The notes under the pieces are model-generated. The model was not told the origin of the DNA and did not search any database. It saw only the letters and a program-made list of their open reading frames with translations. DNA of 64,000 nucleotides from Micromussa lordhowensis (lineage: Eukaryota; Cnidaria; Anthozoa; Scleractinia; Lobophylliidae), in the NCBI GenBank assembly GCA_964020085.1, contig OZ026596.1:8327739-8391738 (forward strand). Reading direction: 5' to 3'. This document shows, in pieces, positions 22,131-33,271 of the stretch. Each line of letters begins with the position of its first letter. Position 1 is the stretch's first letter. Both the position numbers and the translations under genes were made by a program.

Positions 22131-22565
22131 TAATATTATGAGATCAGGTTATGACATTCTTGCGGTTCTCTAGTTCACTTTGCAAACTAAACACATGCCG
22201 GCAATATATTATAATTTAACAGAGAATGCCAGACCAAGACAGTCTTCTAGAATTTAAAAAAAAAAAACCAAGCGCTTTCACTATTTTATTGTATTAAAGA
22301 GAAAAGCAACAAACGTTTGACAGTTGCCTGCCAGTCAAGTGGCCGGTTGGCTGTGATGGGGGTAGGGGAGGAGTATGTGTCTACAGTCAAAACAAAGCCT
22401 ATAAGATTACTTCTAAGAAACTGTTTACTCCGCACTTTCGATTTCCGGGAATTTCGCTTCAACATCGAAAGCTTTAATTTAGAGAAAAGACTCGGACGCC
22501 TGTAAAAAGGTGAAGCTTTACGATTTTATGCCCACTTGTCAAGCCCAGCCGGGGATTTTAGATAT

Positions 22566-22810
22566 ATTTCGACCTCATAGATAAAGCTAGTTTGGGCATC
22601 AAGACAAAGCCGCACTCAACACAAAGGGATTCCCCAGTATCCAATACTTTCGTTTACCGGTTGAGTCCTCATCTGTGTTGCTGACTTGGTTGAAGAACTG
22701 AGAAGAAAGGTTTCATCACTTAAGGTAAGACAAGTTTTAAACTGTTTGCTATTCGAGAAAGAAACCGGCAGGTTCATGATCGATTGATGGTTCATTGGGA
22801 ATAAGCATTC
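22566..22810 (+). promoter_or_regulatory. probable promoter/5' UTR exon of RdRP-4 with splice donor at 22725
   Basis: The segment is homologous to 38773-38990 upstream of RdRP-6. Shared blocks are ATAGATAAAG, GGGCATCAAGACAAAGCCGC, TGTTTGCTA and the GATCGA.TGAT stretch. Both contain a consensus donor at the same place: here CACTTAAG then GTAAGA, GT at 22725. The matching acceptor is at 26160, just upstream of the RdRP-4 ATG, giving an inferred 3.4 kb 5' UTR intron. The transcription start cannot be placed. Confidence 0.5.
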
Positions 22811-23080
22811 CTCGGACATTTGTAGTGTATTTGTGTTCCGTTTATGTTATTTTTTCACACTTGGCTGCGTTTGAATATTCATTCGTTCATTCATTCGCCG
22901 ACCGACGTTTCTGATTTACATTAATTACTCGTTAAAGGCTGCAGCCTGGTAGCTAAGTTTTAAGAGAAACCGTTAAACGGACAACGATTTGAGTTTTTAG
23001 TCGTGGATACGCGAAGCGTAGAAAAGACTATCGTCAAGGCTCAGAATATTCAAATTTGTCACTCGATGTAATAACTATCA

Positions 23081-23111
<31 letters not shown>

Positions 23112-23259
23112 CTCGAGAGTTTTCATTGGCTTAGCCATCATGGGCTATGAGCTATTATACCATGATCTACCAATATGGTAAGCGCACGCCTGATTTTTTG
23201 GGGGCGTTTTTATTTTTTTTAAAGCATAGTTTGCTATATTTTGGGACGTTTTTAATAAA

Positions 23260-23375
23260 ACAATTATTCCACTCGCCCTTGTTGGATATGAGATGATTAT
23301 AGCCAACTCGGCGCTATGCGCCTCGTTGGCTATCTACCATCCCATATCCAACGCGCGCTTGTGGAATAATTGTTA
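23260..23375. mobile_element. short hairpin element
   Basis: CAATTATTCCAC at the left and GTGGAATAATTG at the right, with inverted GTTGGATATG/CATATCCAAC and GCCAACTCGGCG/CGTTGGC inside. Another inverted-repeat segment follows immediately (23376-23510). Confidence 0.6.
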
Positions 23376-23610
23376 ATTATTATATGACTCGGGTTTGCAG
23401 CCGATCTAACGCGTGCTCTGATTGGCTAATACTAGGGCATTATTCTCCCGTAATGCCCACGGGCCGATTACGGGCCTGCAAAAGCCAAGCAAAAAGCCAT
23501 ATAATAAACAACTTATTAACCTCGAACGTTCGGTCCTTACCGGAAAAAATCTCAAACCTCGGCCTTCCGAGATTTTCCCGTAAAGACCTCACTCTCGGTT
23601 AATAAGTAGT

Positions 23611-24031
23611 TAATAGAGACCTTAAAGGAGCTGCGTCACGGTTAAACGGTTTGAAAAATTTAGCCTAAGTTTTTCAATTTTTGTTGTTTGTAATCCGTGT
23701 CAATCTTCTCCATCCTTAACCATCTTTGTTCCTTTACGGTTTATTATTATCTCTTTAGTGTTTTTCTATCTTTGTAAAGTACTATTTTCGGGTTTCCTTG
23801 AATTTAGAGGTAATTTTGTCGATGGTAGAAATAACTCAAAATACCGTGACGTAGCCCCGTTAAGATCGAGGTTTGGAGATCTTACCACAAACGGCAAGCC
23901 GCGGTTTGCGGTTAGCGATTTCACGTTAGCCGTCTGCCCATATTTGGGACTTGAGATTCGCGGGTAAAACCGTTTTGACGTTCGCAGTTCGCGGTAAATG
24001 CCGAAAAACCTCGATCTTAAGGTCTCTATTA
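23611..24031. mobile_element. MITE
   Basis: Ends TAATAGAGACCTTAA and TTAAGGTCTCTATTA. Inverted GATCGAGGTTT/AACCTCGATC words lie near the right end. Non-coding. Confidence 0.6.
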
Positions 24032-24170
24032 TCGATATTCCGACATATCGACTTTACTAAGTAATGCCGCAACGTAATACACTCTTTTTTATAAGAATAT
24101 ATTTTTTAAGATTTGAGAAATTTTCAGAATATTTTAAGAATACTTTACGTTATATGTCTTATATACGTTA

Positions 24171-24587
24171 TTAAGGCGGGGGTAAAGGTGAATTTAAGTG
24201 AAATTTTGGTAAGTTTAAAGAGAGGTTGAAAGGGAAAAAAAGGGTTATGGAACACCACCAGACAGTTGCCCGACCGCACAATGGCACCCCAGGTTGTTAG
24301 GCAACTGTTTGGAGTGTATGTACCAATTTTTAATTTCAAACTCTAATTTTAAAACAACAACAAATCTTCAAAATTTCCTATTTCCATCAATTTTACTAAT
24401 CCTTTGAGAAAAACTATTTCTCTCTAAATATACCTAAAAATCACCAAAAAATTTACAAAACAACCCAAAACATAGATATGTGAGATGAGCATAGAGATTC
24501 TTGATTGCTTGAAACGTAAACGAGATATTTGCATTAAAAACATAATACCCAGCCAAAATACGGCTTTCGGGTTTACTCCCGCCTTAA
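24171..24587. mobile_element. TTAA-flanked MITE, GGCGGGGGTA family (copy 2)
   Basis: Begins TTAAGGCGGGGGTAAAGG and ends TTTACTCCCGCCTTAA. The interior includes CACCACCAGACAGTTGCCCG and GTTGTTAGGCAACTGTTTGG, which are also present at 46500-46560. Open frames that cross it on the minus strand are a by-product of the repeat. Confidence 0.8.
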
Positions 24588-26182
24588 CTAGAGCATATAA
24601 AATTCTTCCTTTCTTTAAACAGCCAAACTTGCCAAAAACAACACAAGCCGTATGTTCGATTATAATTACATTTCTGCAACAACACTGAATTGTGTGTCTT
24701 AATCTAAGAGTATACATAAATTTTTTTTCAGCCTAAAATCGGCAGAAAAATAAGATATATTCAGCCTAGGCCGAAAACAATATTCTTATATAAAGAAAGA
24801 GTGTACATTGAAATATAGTTCGACTTTTCATACTACTTGTCTTTAGAATTAAGTCATAAATTTCACCTCCAAAAATCGTACACTTGGTTACTGAGTACAG
24901 TTGAACATAAGGAACAAAGCCTTCTTTTAAGAAAATCTTTATTATATATGGCTGGGCATTCTCGTGTGCAACAGTTGTATTGTCCAATAAGGTTGTTCCT
25001 TATTACAATCGAGCAACAACGTGTTTATAAACTGGTGTGCGAAGGGAATTTGTAGAAGAATGTATCAGCTGAAGAGGACATTCTTAGGAGATGCTGGTGC
25101 ATTCTCACGATTTGGAATAAGAACTTCCCTTCGTGTGTGAAATAGGGGAACCCCGTGTGACAACCGTGAAATATCCGTTAGAGGAATCCGAAAAATGTAA
25201 CGAAAAGCAATAATGACCTTGTAGAGATGAGGAGAAGTGCAATGCTCAACTTGATCGAATATTTTCCTTTCCTGCGGTACGCCGTTATTCGTGACAAATC
25301 AGGAAGAACAATTTTCGGGCCTTGACAAGCCGAATCGGGAAAAAATAATGTTCCTGACACGCACTGGACACGTCGCGTTTCCTGGAACACGGTACTCCGG
25401 GATTTGTCCGTGAAGCGCTTGATTCGGTTGGCCTAAACAGCGCTTTGGTTAGCCTAAATATCACGGACTGGAATGTGGTTAGCTCTCAATAATCGTATGG
25501 GTAAGCCGTATCCCACATTGTTAAGTGCCATTCCGTCATTTAGCCATTTCGTGTTTAAACACGCCCTCCAGAAATACATGACTACAGTTCGAAGCATAGC
25601 TAATCTTAATCGCCTCATTGTAGGACGACTAGGACGTGCATGTCGTTGACTATTCGTTTAGAAAGCTCTCTATACACCTTATTCCAAAATGGCCACTATT
25701 TTAGTGGTCTTTTGTTTGCCTTCAAATTAGCCCTTGTTGCTTCGTTCTTAAAACTCAAAATTCAAAAGAATATTTTCCCTCGAACGAGGCAACGAGGGCT
25801 AATTTGCAAGCAAACAAAAGAACACTAAAATGGCAGCCATTTTGGAATATGGTGTATTTCGGGGACAAAAAAGCTTGATGCATATAATTTGCAGTATAAT
25901 TATCTCACCTAGTTTCCATTATTTTGAACTGGGACATCTGGGGCCTTTTTGAAATGAATAGTCAGATGGCTCCCAGCAAGAGAAAAGCGCAGTGTACTTT
26001 TATTAATATCTGCATGTATGAATTTGCTCTACAATACCCTAATTGTAAATACATGACTTTTGCTGTGCCTTCCACTCTGGTGAGGAATTGTGCTCTATTA
26101 CCCGACGTAAAAGCCTTATTTTCGAACCTTAAATCTGATACTAAAACTGTTATCCTGCAGGAGATAAAGTCCACGATCTACA
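24588..26182 (+). other. intronic/upstream region of RdRP-4
   Basis: No gene is seen. It includes the MITE at 25672-25858. The notable site is the pyrimidine-rich acceptor TTATCCTGCAG ending at 26160, 22 bases before the RdRP-4 ATG. The same acceptor word recurs before RdRP-5 (ending 33211) and in similar form before RdRP-6 (ending 41582). Confidence 0.55.
25672..25858. mobile_element. MITE
   Basis: Ends ACACCTTATTCCAAAATGGC and GCCATTTTGGAATATGGTGT. Inverted AAATTAGCCCT/AGGGCTAATTT words lie inside. About 187 bp. Confidence 0.75.
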
Positions 26183-28084
26183 ATGTCCTACCATGTCTGC
26201 ATAGATATATCTGCCGTCAGTATACCACCCAAGACCGAAGAAGGTGAAATCTGCATAATACACGTGCGGTTTCATGGCACCGGTCGAAATGACTACAGAG
26301 TTGATCCTGAAAAGCTCGAAAGCACTTTGCTGACAGAGTACCTGAGAAAGACCGAGGGGCCAGACCTCAAGCAGAAGCTAATGAAGTTAACATTTGATAT
26401 CACGCCAGCTGACGAAGCCAACAACTTCTGCAAAAGCGTTTTAGAAGGTGGGATATTTTGTCGTCGACATTCGTACTTCTTCCTTGGCCACTCGGATGAA
26501 CAACTGAAGGCAAAGTCCTGCTACATGATGAGAGCCACACAGGAGGAAATTCACGAGCTTTTGGCAAAGTTTGGCGACTTTCTTGAAGAGAAGAACCTAG
26601 GAAAGCGGGCAAGAAATATTGCAATGCTTTTCTCGCCGCTAAACAAAGTCGTGCCATTGGCTACAACGGAGTACAAAGTCCAGCCAGACATTACAGGTGG
26701 TATTACCAGAACATACACTTTCACAGATGGATGTGGATTCATGTCTCCTGAATTCTCTTCCGAAGTACAGCGAATCTTCGAGCTTGATAATCAGCCTAGC
26801 GCTGTCCAAGTCCGCTATCGAGGCATCGAGGGTATGCTGGTACTCAAAGAAGATTTGACAGATGTCAAAGTGCAATTCCACACTTCAATGCAGAAATTTG
26901 TCACCCCAGATGAGAACATGCCTGAAGATTTGAGCTTCGCTGATGCTGTGGATTATTCCCGTCCTTACGTCCATGGATACCTCTACACTCGAATGGTCAT
27001 GCTTCTGGCTGACAGAGGAGTGTCCTTTCAGAACCTACACGACTTGCAGAAAGGCTACCATGAATTGTTAGAAGGCATGTGCAAAGAGACTGCCGAGTAT
27101 TTCCTGTGCTTCAAAGGAGAATTCCGTCTTCTGCAGGACATTGAGGACAAAGGCATTGATAGCACCACACTGAAGCGCTTGAAAGGTCTGAGAAAACAAG
27201 AACTGGATGAGATGAAAAATGTTGCACACACGAGAATTCTGGTTCCCAAGTCTCGACTGGTATTTGCTGTGTGCGATCCTTACAAGAAATTGGAGTACGG
27301 AGAATGCTACTTCAACCCCACGATGTTAAGGGACGAAACACGAGGTTTTCCAACAGGTCAGCAGTTTGTTGTGATGCGAAACCCATGTTACCATCCTGGA
27401 GACGTGCGTGTGTTAAGAATGACGAAGGAAAAGCAAGGGTACGAAAATTTGAGGGACTGTCTGGTGCTGCCTGTCAAAGGCCCACGCCCTCACGCGTTTG
27501 AATGTTCCGGTGGGGACTTGAGTGGGAGCAAGTTCTTTGTCAGCTGGGATGACAAACTCATTCCAAATGAGATAACAAGCCCATGTGCATATCCCCCGAA
27601 GAGGAGACCTGGCAGTTGCAAAGCCACGACAACTGTACCCTGTTGCCTACTCCCCAAGACCAAACTCAACCCTGACTCGAGAAATGGAGAAGGTCGAAAA
27701 GAAATACGCGAATACTTTGCTTCCTTCAAAGATGATTTAACACAGAAGATTGACACGACCTACATGAAGTATGCAGCTGCCTTTGGCCCATCATCAAAAG
27801 AGTGCCGAAAACTCAGCAAGATGTTTTACCAAGCAACAGATTTGCCCCACGATAGAGTTGCATTGGAAAAGAAGTGGCTGAAGCTAGAGAAAGCGGAACC
27901 TCGCGCAAATGGTGAAGTGCTTTCACGTGATACAGCTTCGCCCAGTGAAACATCTCCTCTTATTAACGACACAGACAAAGGAAATGCAGATGATCAAATT
28001 CCACTCACCGGGTGGAAGGTACGCGAAAAGATTAACAAGAAAGCTGAAGCATTTGCTTGTGAAAGAAGAAAGATAGTTGTTTAG
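26183..28084 (+). CDS. RdRP-4: RNA-dependent RNA polymerase paralogue, catalytic motif DLSGS
   Basis: A 633-residue uninterrupted frame. Landmarks are FFLGHSDEQLKAKSCYMMRA, FTDGCGFMSPEF, VRYRGIEGMLVL, SMQKFVTP, VCDPYKKLEYGECYFNPT, NPCYHPGDVRVLRM and RPHAFECSGG. The catalytic loop is D445-L-S447-G-S449, so the second and third Asp are replaced by Ser while all surrounding motifs are intact. The N-terminal two-thirds is nearly identical to RdRP-6. The C-terminal third instead resembles RdRP-2 (GPSS.(E/Q)C, SKM.YQA, SPSETSPLI), suggesting a mosaic. The start is 22 bases after a strong acceptor. A hairpin MITE begins 47 bases after the stop, within the likely 3' UTR. The protein should bind RNA-like substrates if folded, but should not polymerise. 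Confidence 0.94.
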   Translation: MSYHVCIDISAVSIPPKTEEGEICIIHVRFHGTGRNDYRVDPEKLESTLLTEYLRKTEGPDLKQKLMKLTFDITPADEANNFCKSVLEGGIFCRRHSYFFLGHSDEQLKAKSCYMMRATQEEIHELLAKFGDFLEEKNLGKRARNIAMLFSPLNKVVPLATTEYKVQPDITGGITRTYTFTDGCGFMSPEFSSEVQRIFELDNQPSAVQVRYRGIEGMLVLKEDLTDVKVQFHTSMQKFVTPDENMPEDLSFADAVDYSRPYVHGYLYTRMVMLLADRGVSFQNLHDLQKGYHELLEGMCKETAEYFLCFKGEFRLLQDIEDKGIDSTTLKRLKGLRKQELDEMKNVAHTRILVPKSRLVFAVCDPYKKLEYGECYFNPTMLRDETRGFPTGQQFVVMRNPCYHPGDVRVLRMTKEKQGYENLRDCLVLPVKGPRPHAFECSGGDLSGSKFFVSWDDKLIPNEITSPCAYPPKRRPGSCKATTTVPCCLLPKTKLNPDSRNGEGRKEIREYFASFKDDLTQKIDTTYMKYAAAFGPSSKECRKLSKMFYQATDLPHDRVALEKKWLKLEKAEPRANGEVLSRDTASPSETSPLINDTDKGNADDQIPLTGWKVREKINKKAEAFACERRKIVV

Positions 28085-28131
28085 AAAATGATGTGGTCGA
28101 CTATTCATCGTAAAGAAACATTTCGTGCTCC

Positions 28132-28283
28132 ATAGACCCTTTGCATAAATGGCGCCTAAATTTAAATAACAATACTTTATACATCCTTAGCCTCGTACTC
28201 ATGTTTTCAGACAAAGGATTTTTCACATGCATGCGATAAATATTGTTATTCAAATTTAGGCGCCATTTATGCAAAGGGTCTAT
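28132..28283. mobile_element. hairpin MITE in the probable 3' UTR of RdRP-4
   Basis: Arms of about 45 bases: ATAGACCCTTTGCATAAATG plus GCGCCTAAATTT, and their exact-looking complement on the right. It begins 47 bases downstream of the RdRP-4 stop codon. Confidence 0.85.
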
Positions 28284-30058
28284 AGAAGAAAAAAAAAAGG
28301 AGGGAGACACTTGGTTGAAGATTCCGACGCCATATTAGAGCTTTACAGAACTCGAGTAACTAACTGTATCATCAAGGGCTAATCTACAGTGAAAGATGAT
28401 TGCCTTGAGAAATAGTCACTATCGAAAGATTACGTTACTTTAGTATACTCGTCTACATGCATTCTATGATATCGAATAGTATAGGTGTATAGCTTAGATA
28501 TTGACTTTCTTATGAGGCTGTGCAAAAACGGTGATATTAACAAAAGCAGTTTAATTTGACGGGTTCATAACCCTCGTCCGTCCGGACCTCAAAAGGTCTT
28601 GATATCCCGCGACATCAAGTCACTGACCTGATATTAAGGGGAAAGCGACGGACTTTCTGCCAAATTTGGGTAGGAATTGGGTCGTTTGGTCTCGCAGTGC
28701 ATAGGTATTGCAGCTCGATTGCATCTCCTCAAAATACGAACCACTGCTTGGCCAAACTGGCACGAAACTGAAAATAACATAGCCGTCGAGCAAGGTGCAC
28801 CACAAAATTTTTCCCATCCTTCCAAACAATCGTTGAGTAAGTTTTAAGAATGAAACCAAAACTCGTGAAATTTGTCATTGATTGGAGACAAAAATCCCCA
28901 AATTTGTAAAATTGGTAGCTGCGTGCAATCCTGGACGTAAGTTAGATTTCGAGGCGCAAAGCTTCGCAGCTGACTCTCCAAATAATATATGTAGGCTGCA
29001 AACACAGAGACTCGCTTAAGGTGAAAGAAAATTTTATCCCAACGATACCTACTAGAAAACGGTCGGAAGTGGTGTTAGCTATTTCTGCCTCGTTATTCAA
29101 CATGGGATATGCTGGAATATAGTCTGTTTAGCAAAGGTTCTATACTCAGCCAATGAATTCAAAAGGCGAAGAAACATTTCACGTAACTTAGGAGGGTAGA
29201 AATTATTTGATTAACTTTTTGATGTGGAGTTGTTATCATCAAAAAACAAAAGTCGAATTCTCGTTAGAGTCGGGAGACTCGTCCAAGACTGGTTTCCGGT
29301 CTGTGACGATTTTCCATCCTTGTGTGATAACGGGACGGGACGGGTCTTTGACGGGAAGCTCGTCCAAACGTGCGTCTGAGTCGACAACTTTTGGCTGCTT
29401 CTAGATGAGATACTAGTCCAATTATGCTACTACGAATTCTCACTTCTCAGTCGCGTTTCAGGAGGAGATTGCACCGAAAGGACGGAACTAATTAAAACAA
29501 AAGGAAATTACTGTGGGTTATAGGATAACACAATGTGAAGGCCATGTGAATTTATCAAGGTAAGGCTAAATTTAGGGAGACGCGGTACACGTCCAGACAA
29601 GTATCTCTTCCTCTAGTGTGACTACGGCTAAAGGTCCAAAGTCAGGAATCAAAATAATAATTGATATAAATTGACAGCATTTAATTGATTGATATCAAAT
29701 ATTGATGGACACTCAATGTGTTTTTGTGATATGTAATTCAAATAACCGTTTTTTATGCCAATCAAGTAAAAATTGTTCCCAGTTAATTACCGTTAAATGT
29801 TATAGACTATCACCAAGGATATATTAAATTATAATATTGTTTTGCCGGTCCTACTTATAATAATTAATAACGATGATAACAATGATAATAACAGCTTTTT
29901 TATTGAGTTCGTTCATATATCATGAAATAATTTTATATTTACGAAATGGCCCAAAAAGATGATTCTATCTATATTGAAATAAAAGTTCCTACTGGAGTGC
30001 CAAGTTAACCAGTTGCTTTTCTTGTAAGTGCCTCGTACAATTTAAGTCCCCCTCCCCC
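28284..30058. other. intergenic, nothing recognisable
   Basis: AT-rich, with no supported coding region. A donor-like ATCAAG|GTAAGG at 29559/29560 is one candidate for the first exon of RdRP-5. There is no supporting homology. Confidence 0.3.
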
Positions 30059-30549
30059 CTTATTACATGAAATTTTCGCGACACCTTAATTTCGCGAATT
30101 TGAGGTTCGCATATTTCGCGACACCTTAATTTCGCGATTTTGCGAAAATTTTGCAATTCGACCACTTTAATTTCGCGTTTTTGAGTGAGCCACACTTTAT
30201 TCCTTTGTCATGTTATTTAACATGTCCCTAGATTTGATCAAACTTATAATGAACAATGTCCAAATAAACAGAAACGCAACTGAGTATATGTAAATAGTAA
30301 CAAGAAAGATGTTCTCACAGTGTCTACAAGGCAAGTTCATGCTTGAATTCAAGTCACGTTTTTATGGTCAATTGACCTCATTATCCGTGTACATTAAATA
30401 TCCCTTCCTGCATATTGTGAGTCACTTAATTTTCGCGTCATGTTATTTTTGCGACATTTAATTTTCGCGTCACTTTTAAAAATTTCGCGATCTTTTTTAA
30501 ATCGCGAAATTCGCGAAATCAACGTGTGGCGAAAATTTCATGTAATAAG
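30059..30549. mobile_element. MITE with TTTCGCG-rich arms
   Basis: Ends CTTATTACATGAAATTTTCG and CGAAAATTTCATGTAATAAG. Many TTTCGCG/CGCGAAA words fill both arms. Non-coding. Confidence 0.8.
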
Positions 30550-32591
30550 CTATATTGGCAGCAGGCAAATAAAAAAAGAACAGATAAGCTCTGAAAAAGA
30601 CGGAAAACCAAAAACAAAACAATGTTCCTTTCACGTTGTTTAGCATTACGTCACTGCTAAATATTGGATGATCTCGGAGTTATCTCCCTCATATGATCTG
30701 ACCTCGTGGGGAAATCGATCTCTGTAAACAAGTCAGCACGAGCGCACCATTTAATTTCGATATTGCTTTCATCTAAGGTCCATGGAACGTTGTTTAAGGA
30801 GGAATTCGCAAACAAAGGTAAGAGAAAAAACAATCTATCTGTACTCCATAGATGAACCGTTCGTAATTAACTCTGAGAAGAAATGCTTGACAGTCTGATC
30901 GGGTAGATAATTAGTACTCGGCGTTGTTAAGCTTAAGATTACATAATTCGTCAGGAATTGCATTCGATTCCATGACGTCGATTCCTTTAAAGCTCAAAAC
31001 AAAGGATTCGGTTGTTGTGATATTAATTTTTCAATGCACAAGCTTCGTCCGTGACACTCGCGGACGACAAAATGTAAAACATGCTGTAAAAGAACGTTAT
31101 ATGGAGAAGAAACTGGTAATTTTCCTGTAAAGGCGACCCTCAATTTTGAAAAAACGTGATTAGTTTAGTTTCACGCGAAAGCAAAAGTTATTATGTTGTG
31201 GGTTATGTGATGAGTCGAGCAATTTTTTTTTTTTTGCCGAGGGTTGTTTACCAATTGTCGGAATAAATCGATTGTGATGGTGATGGTTTTCCCAAAATTA
31301 GCAAAACAACCGAAAGAGATGGCACTCCGTTTCCTTTTGATGAGAAACTAGAAGCTGGGAAAATCAGTTAATTAATGGTAAGGAAATTTCCGCCGTCCGT
31401 CCAGAATGTAAAAAGAGGAGTACCTCTGGAAGCCTGAACAGTGTTCGAACTGGTGTTCCCGAAATTTCTTTTCAATTTGACTTTCAACAGAAATTTCAGG
31501 ATTTTTTGCTAAATGGTAATCACCCGACATTATTAATGAGTCTCGACTTCATATTTACATCCTAAAGCTTTCTCCGAACACAAAAACAAACGACGAAGTA
31601 GATTAGTTTTTAACGAAGTTCCTATAATTAGCCTAGTAGTAGTCATTTAACTCGAGAGGGATTTCTTTAGGAAAAAGGCCAATATATGGGATTAACTATC
31701 TTACCCTCGTGTTTTTTCTCACGAGCCTCTGAAAATAAAAACATTCCCACTTGCGTGACACTTGCGAACAGTAAGCCGTTGTTTTCTACAATTTCGGCCC
31801 CTGACGTGAAAGATTTGATATCTTTCACGTGAAAAGATATTGATGCTTTCACGCTGGCGAGTTACCAGTAGTTACTTTAAAACGTTGAGTAAGCATGTAT
31901 TCGGGTTATCACAGGATAGAAATACCTAAGTAGGAGCTGGATTTTGCTCATTTGACTGCAGGAATGTGGGATAAACAAAAAAAAAAAGAACATCACACGT
32001 TACGGACGTTACGCGAAGAACTAGAAAGTCCCGGTAGTTAACTGTTCGCCGTTACCTTCAAGATCGAGATATTAATAGTTTTGAAATTCAAACAATAAAA
32101 AACATCAGGAGACGAAATAGAATGATCTGGTTTTTGAGCTTAAATCACCACTACTATTCCTTAAATTAGATCTTAAAATGTGGCTTCGGGTCCGTAAAGT
32201 TACCGGGACTTTCGAAGAGAGAGGCCCTAGGTGGGATCGGCATAAACATTCTGAGAGGGGTGGTATGGTGGGATTGAGCCAAAAATAGTGGCGCGATGCG
32301 AGATTGAAAAAAACTATGTTGAACCCTCTTGTCAGAATACTCGACCTAGTCCCCAGGAGACGAAGTTGACGCCGAATAACACCAGCACTAACGAACAATC
32401 CTAGCCCACCCAGAGTGGATTCTTTGGTTCATTTGATGCACCATGATCCGTGTGGTCTTAGATTAATCTCTAGTCAGGAACGCAAAATCCGTTCTTGGAT
32501 CTTCGAATTTCCCAAAGAACGCACTCTTAGTCACTCGAGAAATTTTGCATCCAAACTGACTTAATTTTCCTTCCCTTTCCTTCCTTTGTTG
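30550..32591. other. upstream region of RdRP-5
   Basis: No gene is seen. A donor-like AACAAAG|GTAAGAG (GT at 30828) is preceded by AAGGAGGAATTC. That is weakly similar to the end of the RdRP-6 first exon, so it is a candidate first-exon boundary for RdRP-5. 31200-31240 is T-rich low complexity. Confidence 0.3.
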
Positions 32592-33118
32592 GAGGCGTGG
32601 TGGCCTCATGGTTAGTGCAAGCCCTGGCCGGGGACATTGTGTTGTGTTCTTGGGCAAGACACTTTACTCTCACGGTGCCTCTCTCCACCCAGGGCCGGGT
32701 TGTTCAAAGCCCAATTAAGCTAACCCAGGGGCGAGAATTTTGATTTCAGTTTTGTAACTTTACGGAAAGGTTTTCAGTTTATTTTGTTTTGCCTTCTCTT
32801 TTTAATTTGAATAATCTCAAACTAAACAAAAAGAATTGGAAGCGAAAAACATTTCTGTACAAGAAAAATCAATGCTTCGGTTAACTTTTATTCCTGGGTT
32901 AGTGTTAACCGGGCTTTCGAACAACCCCGCCCAGGTGTATAAATGGTACCGGCGAATTTAATGCTGGGGGGTAACCCTGCGATGGACTAGCATCCCATCC
33001 AGGAGGGAGTAGAAATATTCCTAGTCGCTTCATGCAACTGAAACCGGGATAAGCTCTGGCCTGATGGGCCCCTTGCCTCTTATGCAGACTTTTTCCCTTA
33101 CCAACCTTCCTTCCTTTC
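32592..33118 (+). mobile_element. tRNA-derived SINE with internal MITE insertion
   Basis: The body carries GTTGTGTTCTTGGGCAAGAC, ACTTTACTCTCACGGTGCCT and GGCGAATTTAATGCTGG, as in the intact copy at 63501-63798. The tRNA-like head is shortened: TGGTTAGTGC joins directly to AAGCCCTGGCC. The body is split at CTCCACCCA/GGTGTATAAATGG by the MITE at 32693-32930. It lies within the inferred 5' UTR intron of RdRP-5. Confidence 0.85.
32693..32930. mobile_element. MITE nested in SINE
   Basis: Ends GGCCGGGTTGTTCAAAGCCC and GGGCTTTCGAACAACCCCG, with inverted TAACCCAGG/CCTGGGTTA inside. The comparison with 63501-63798 shows that it interrupts the SINE. Its ends resemble those of the nested element at 18652. 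Confidence 0.8.
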
Positions 33119-33271
33119 ACTTCACTTGGATAATTAAATATTGAAGCTTGACGGATTAAGTATGTATATTTACGAAAAACTAAATTGATTTCTAAATGTC
33201 TTATCCTGCAGGAGAGTAAACTATAAAGGATCTCTCCAACCCATCGATACCATACACCCAGCATACACCCA

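Noticed and set aside
24424..24717. Conserved small protein shared with 46597-46839 (both minus)
   Set aside because: The similar peptides arise because both frames cross copies of the same TTAA MITE. There is no start or domain evidence.
25924..26247. 107-residue open frame just before RdRP-4
   Set aside because: It overlaps the acceptor, the leader and the first codons of RdRP-4 in another frame and shows no family resemblance.
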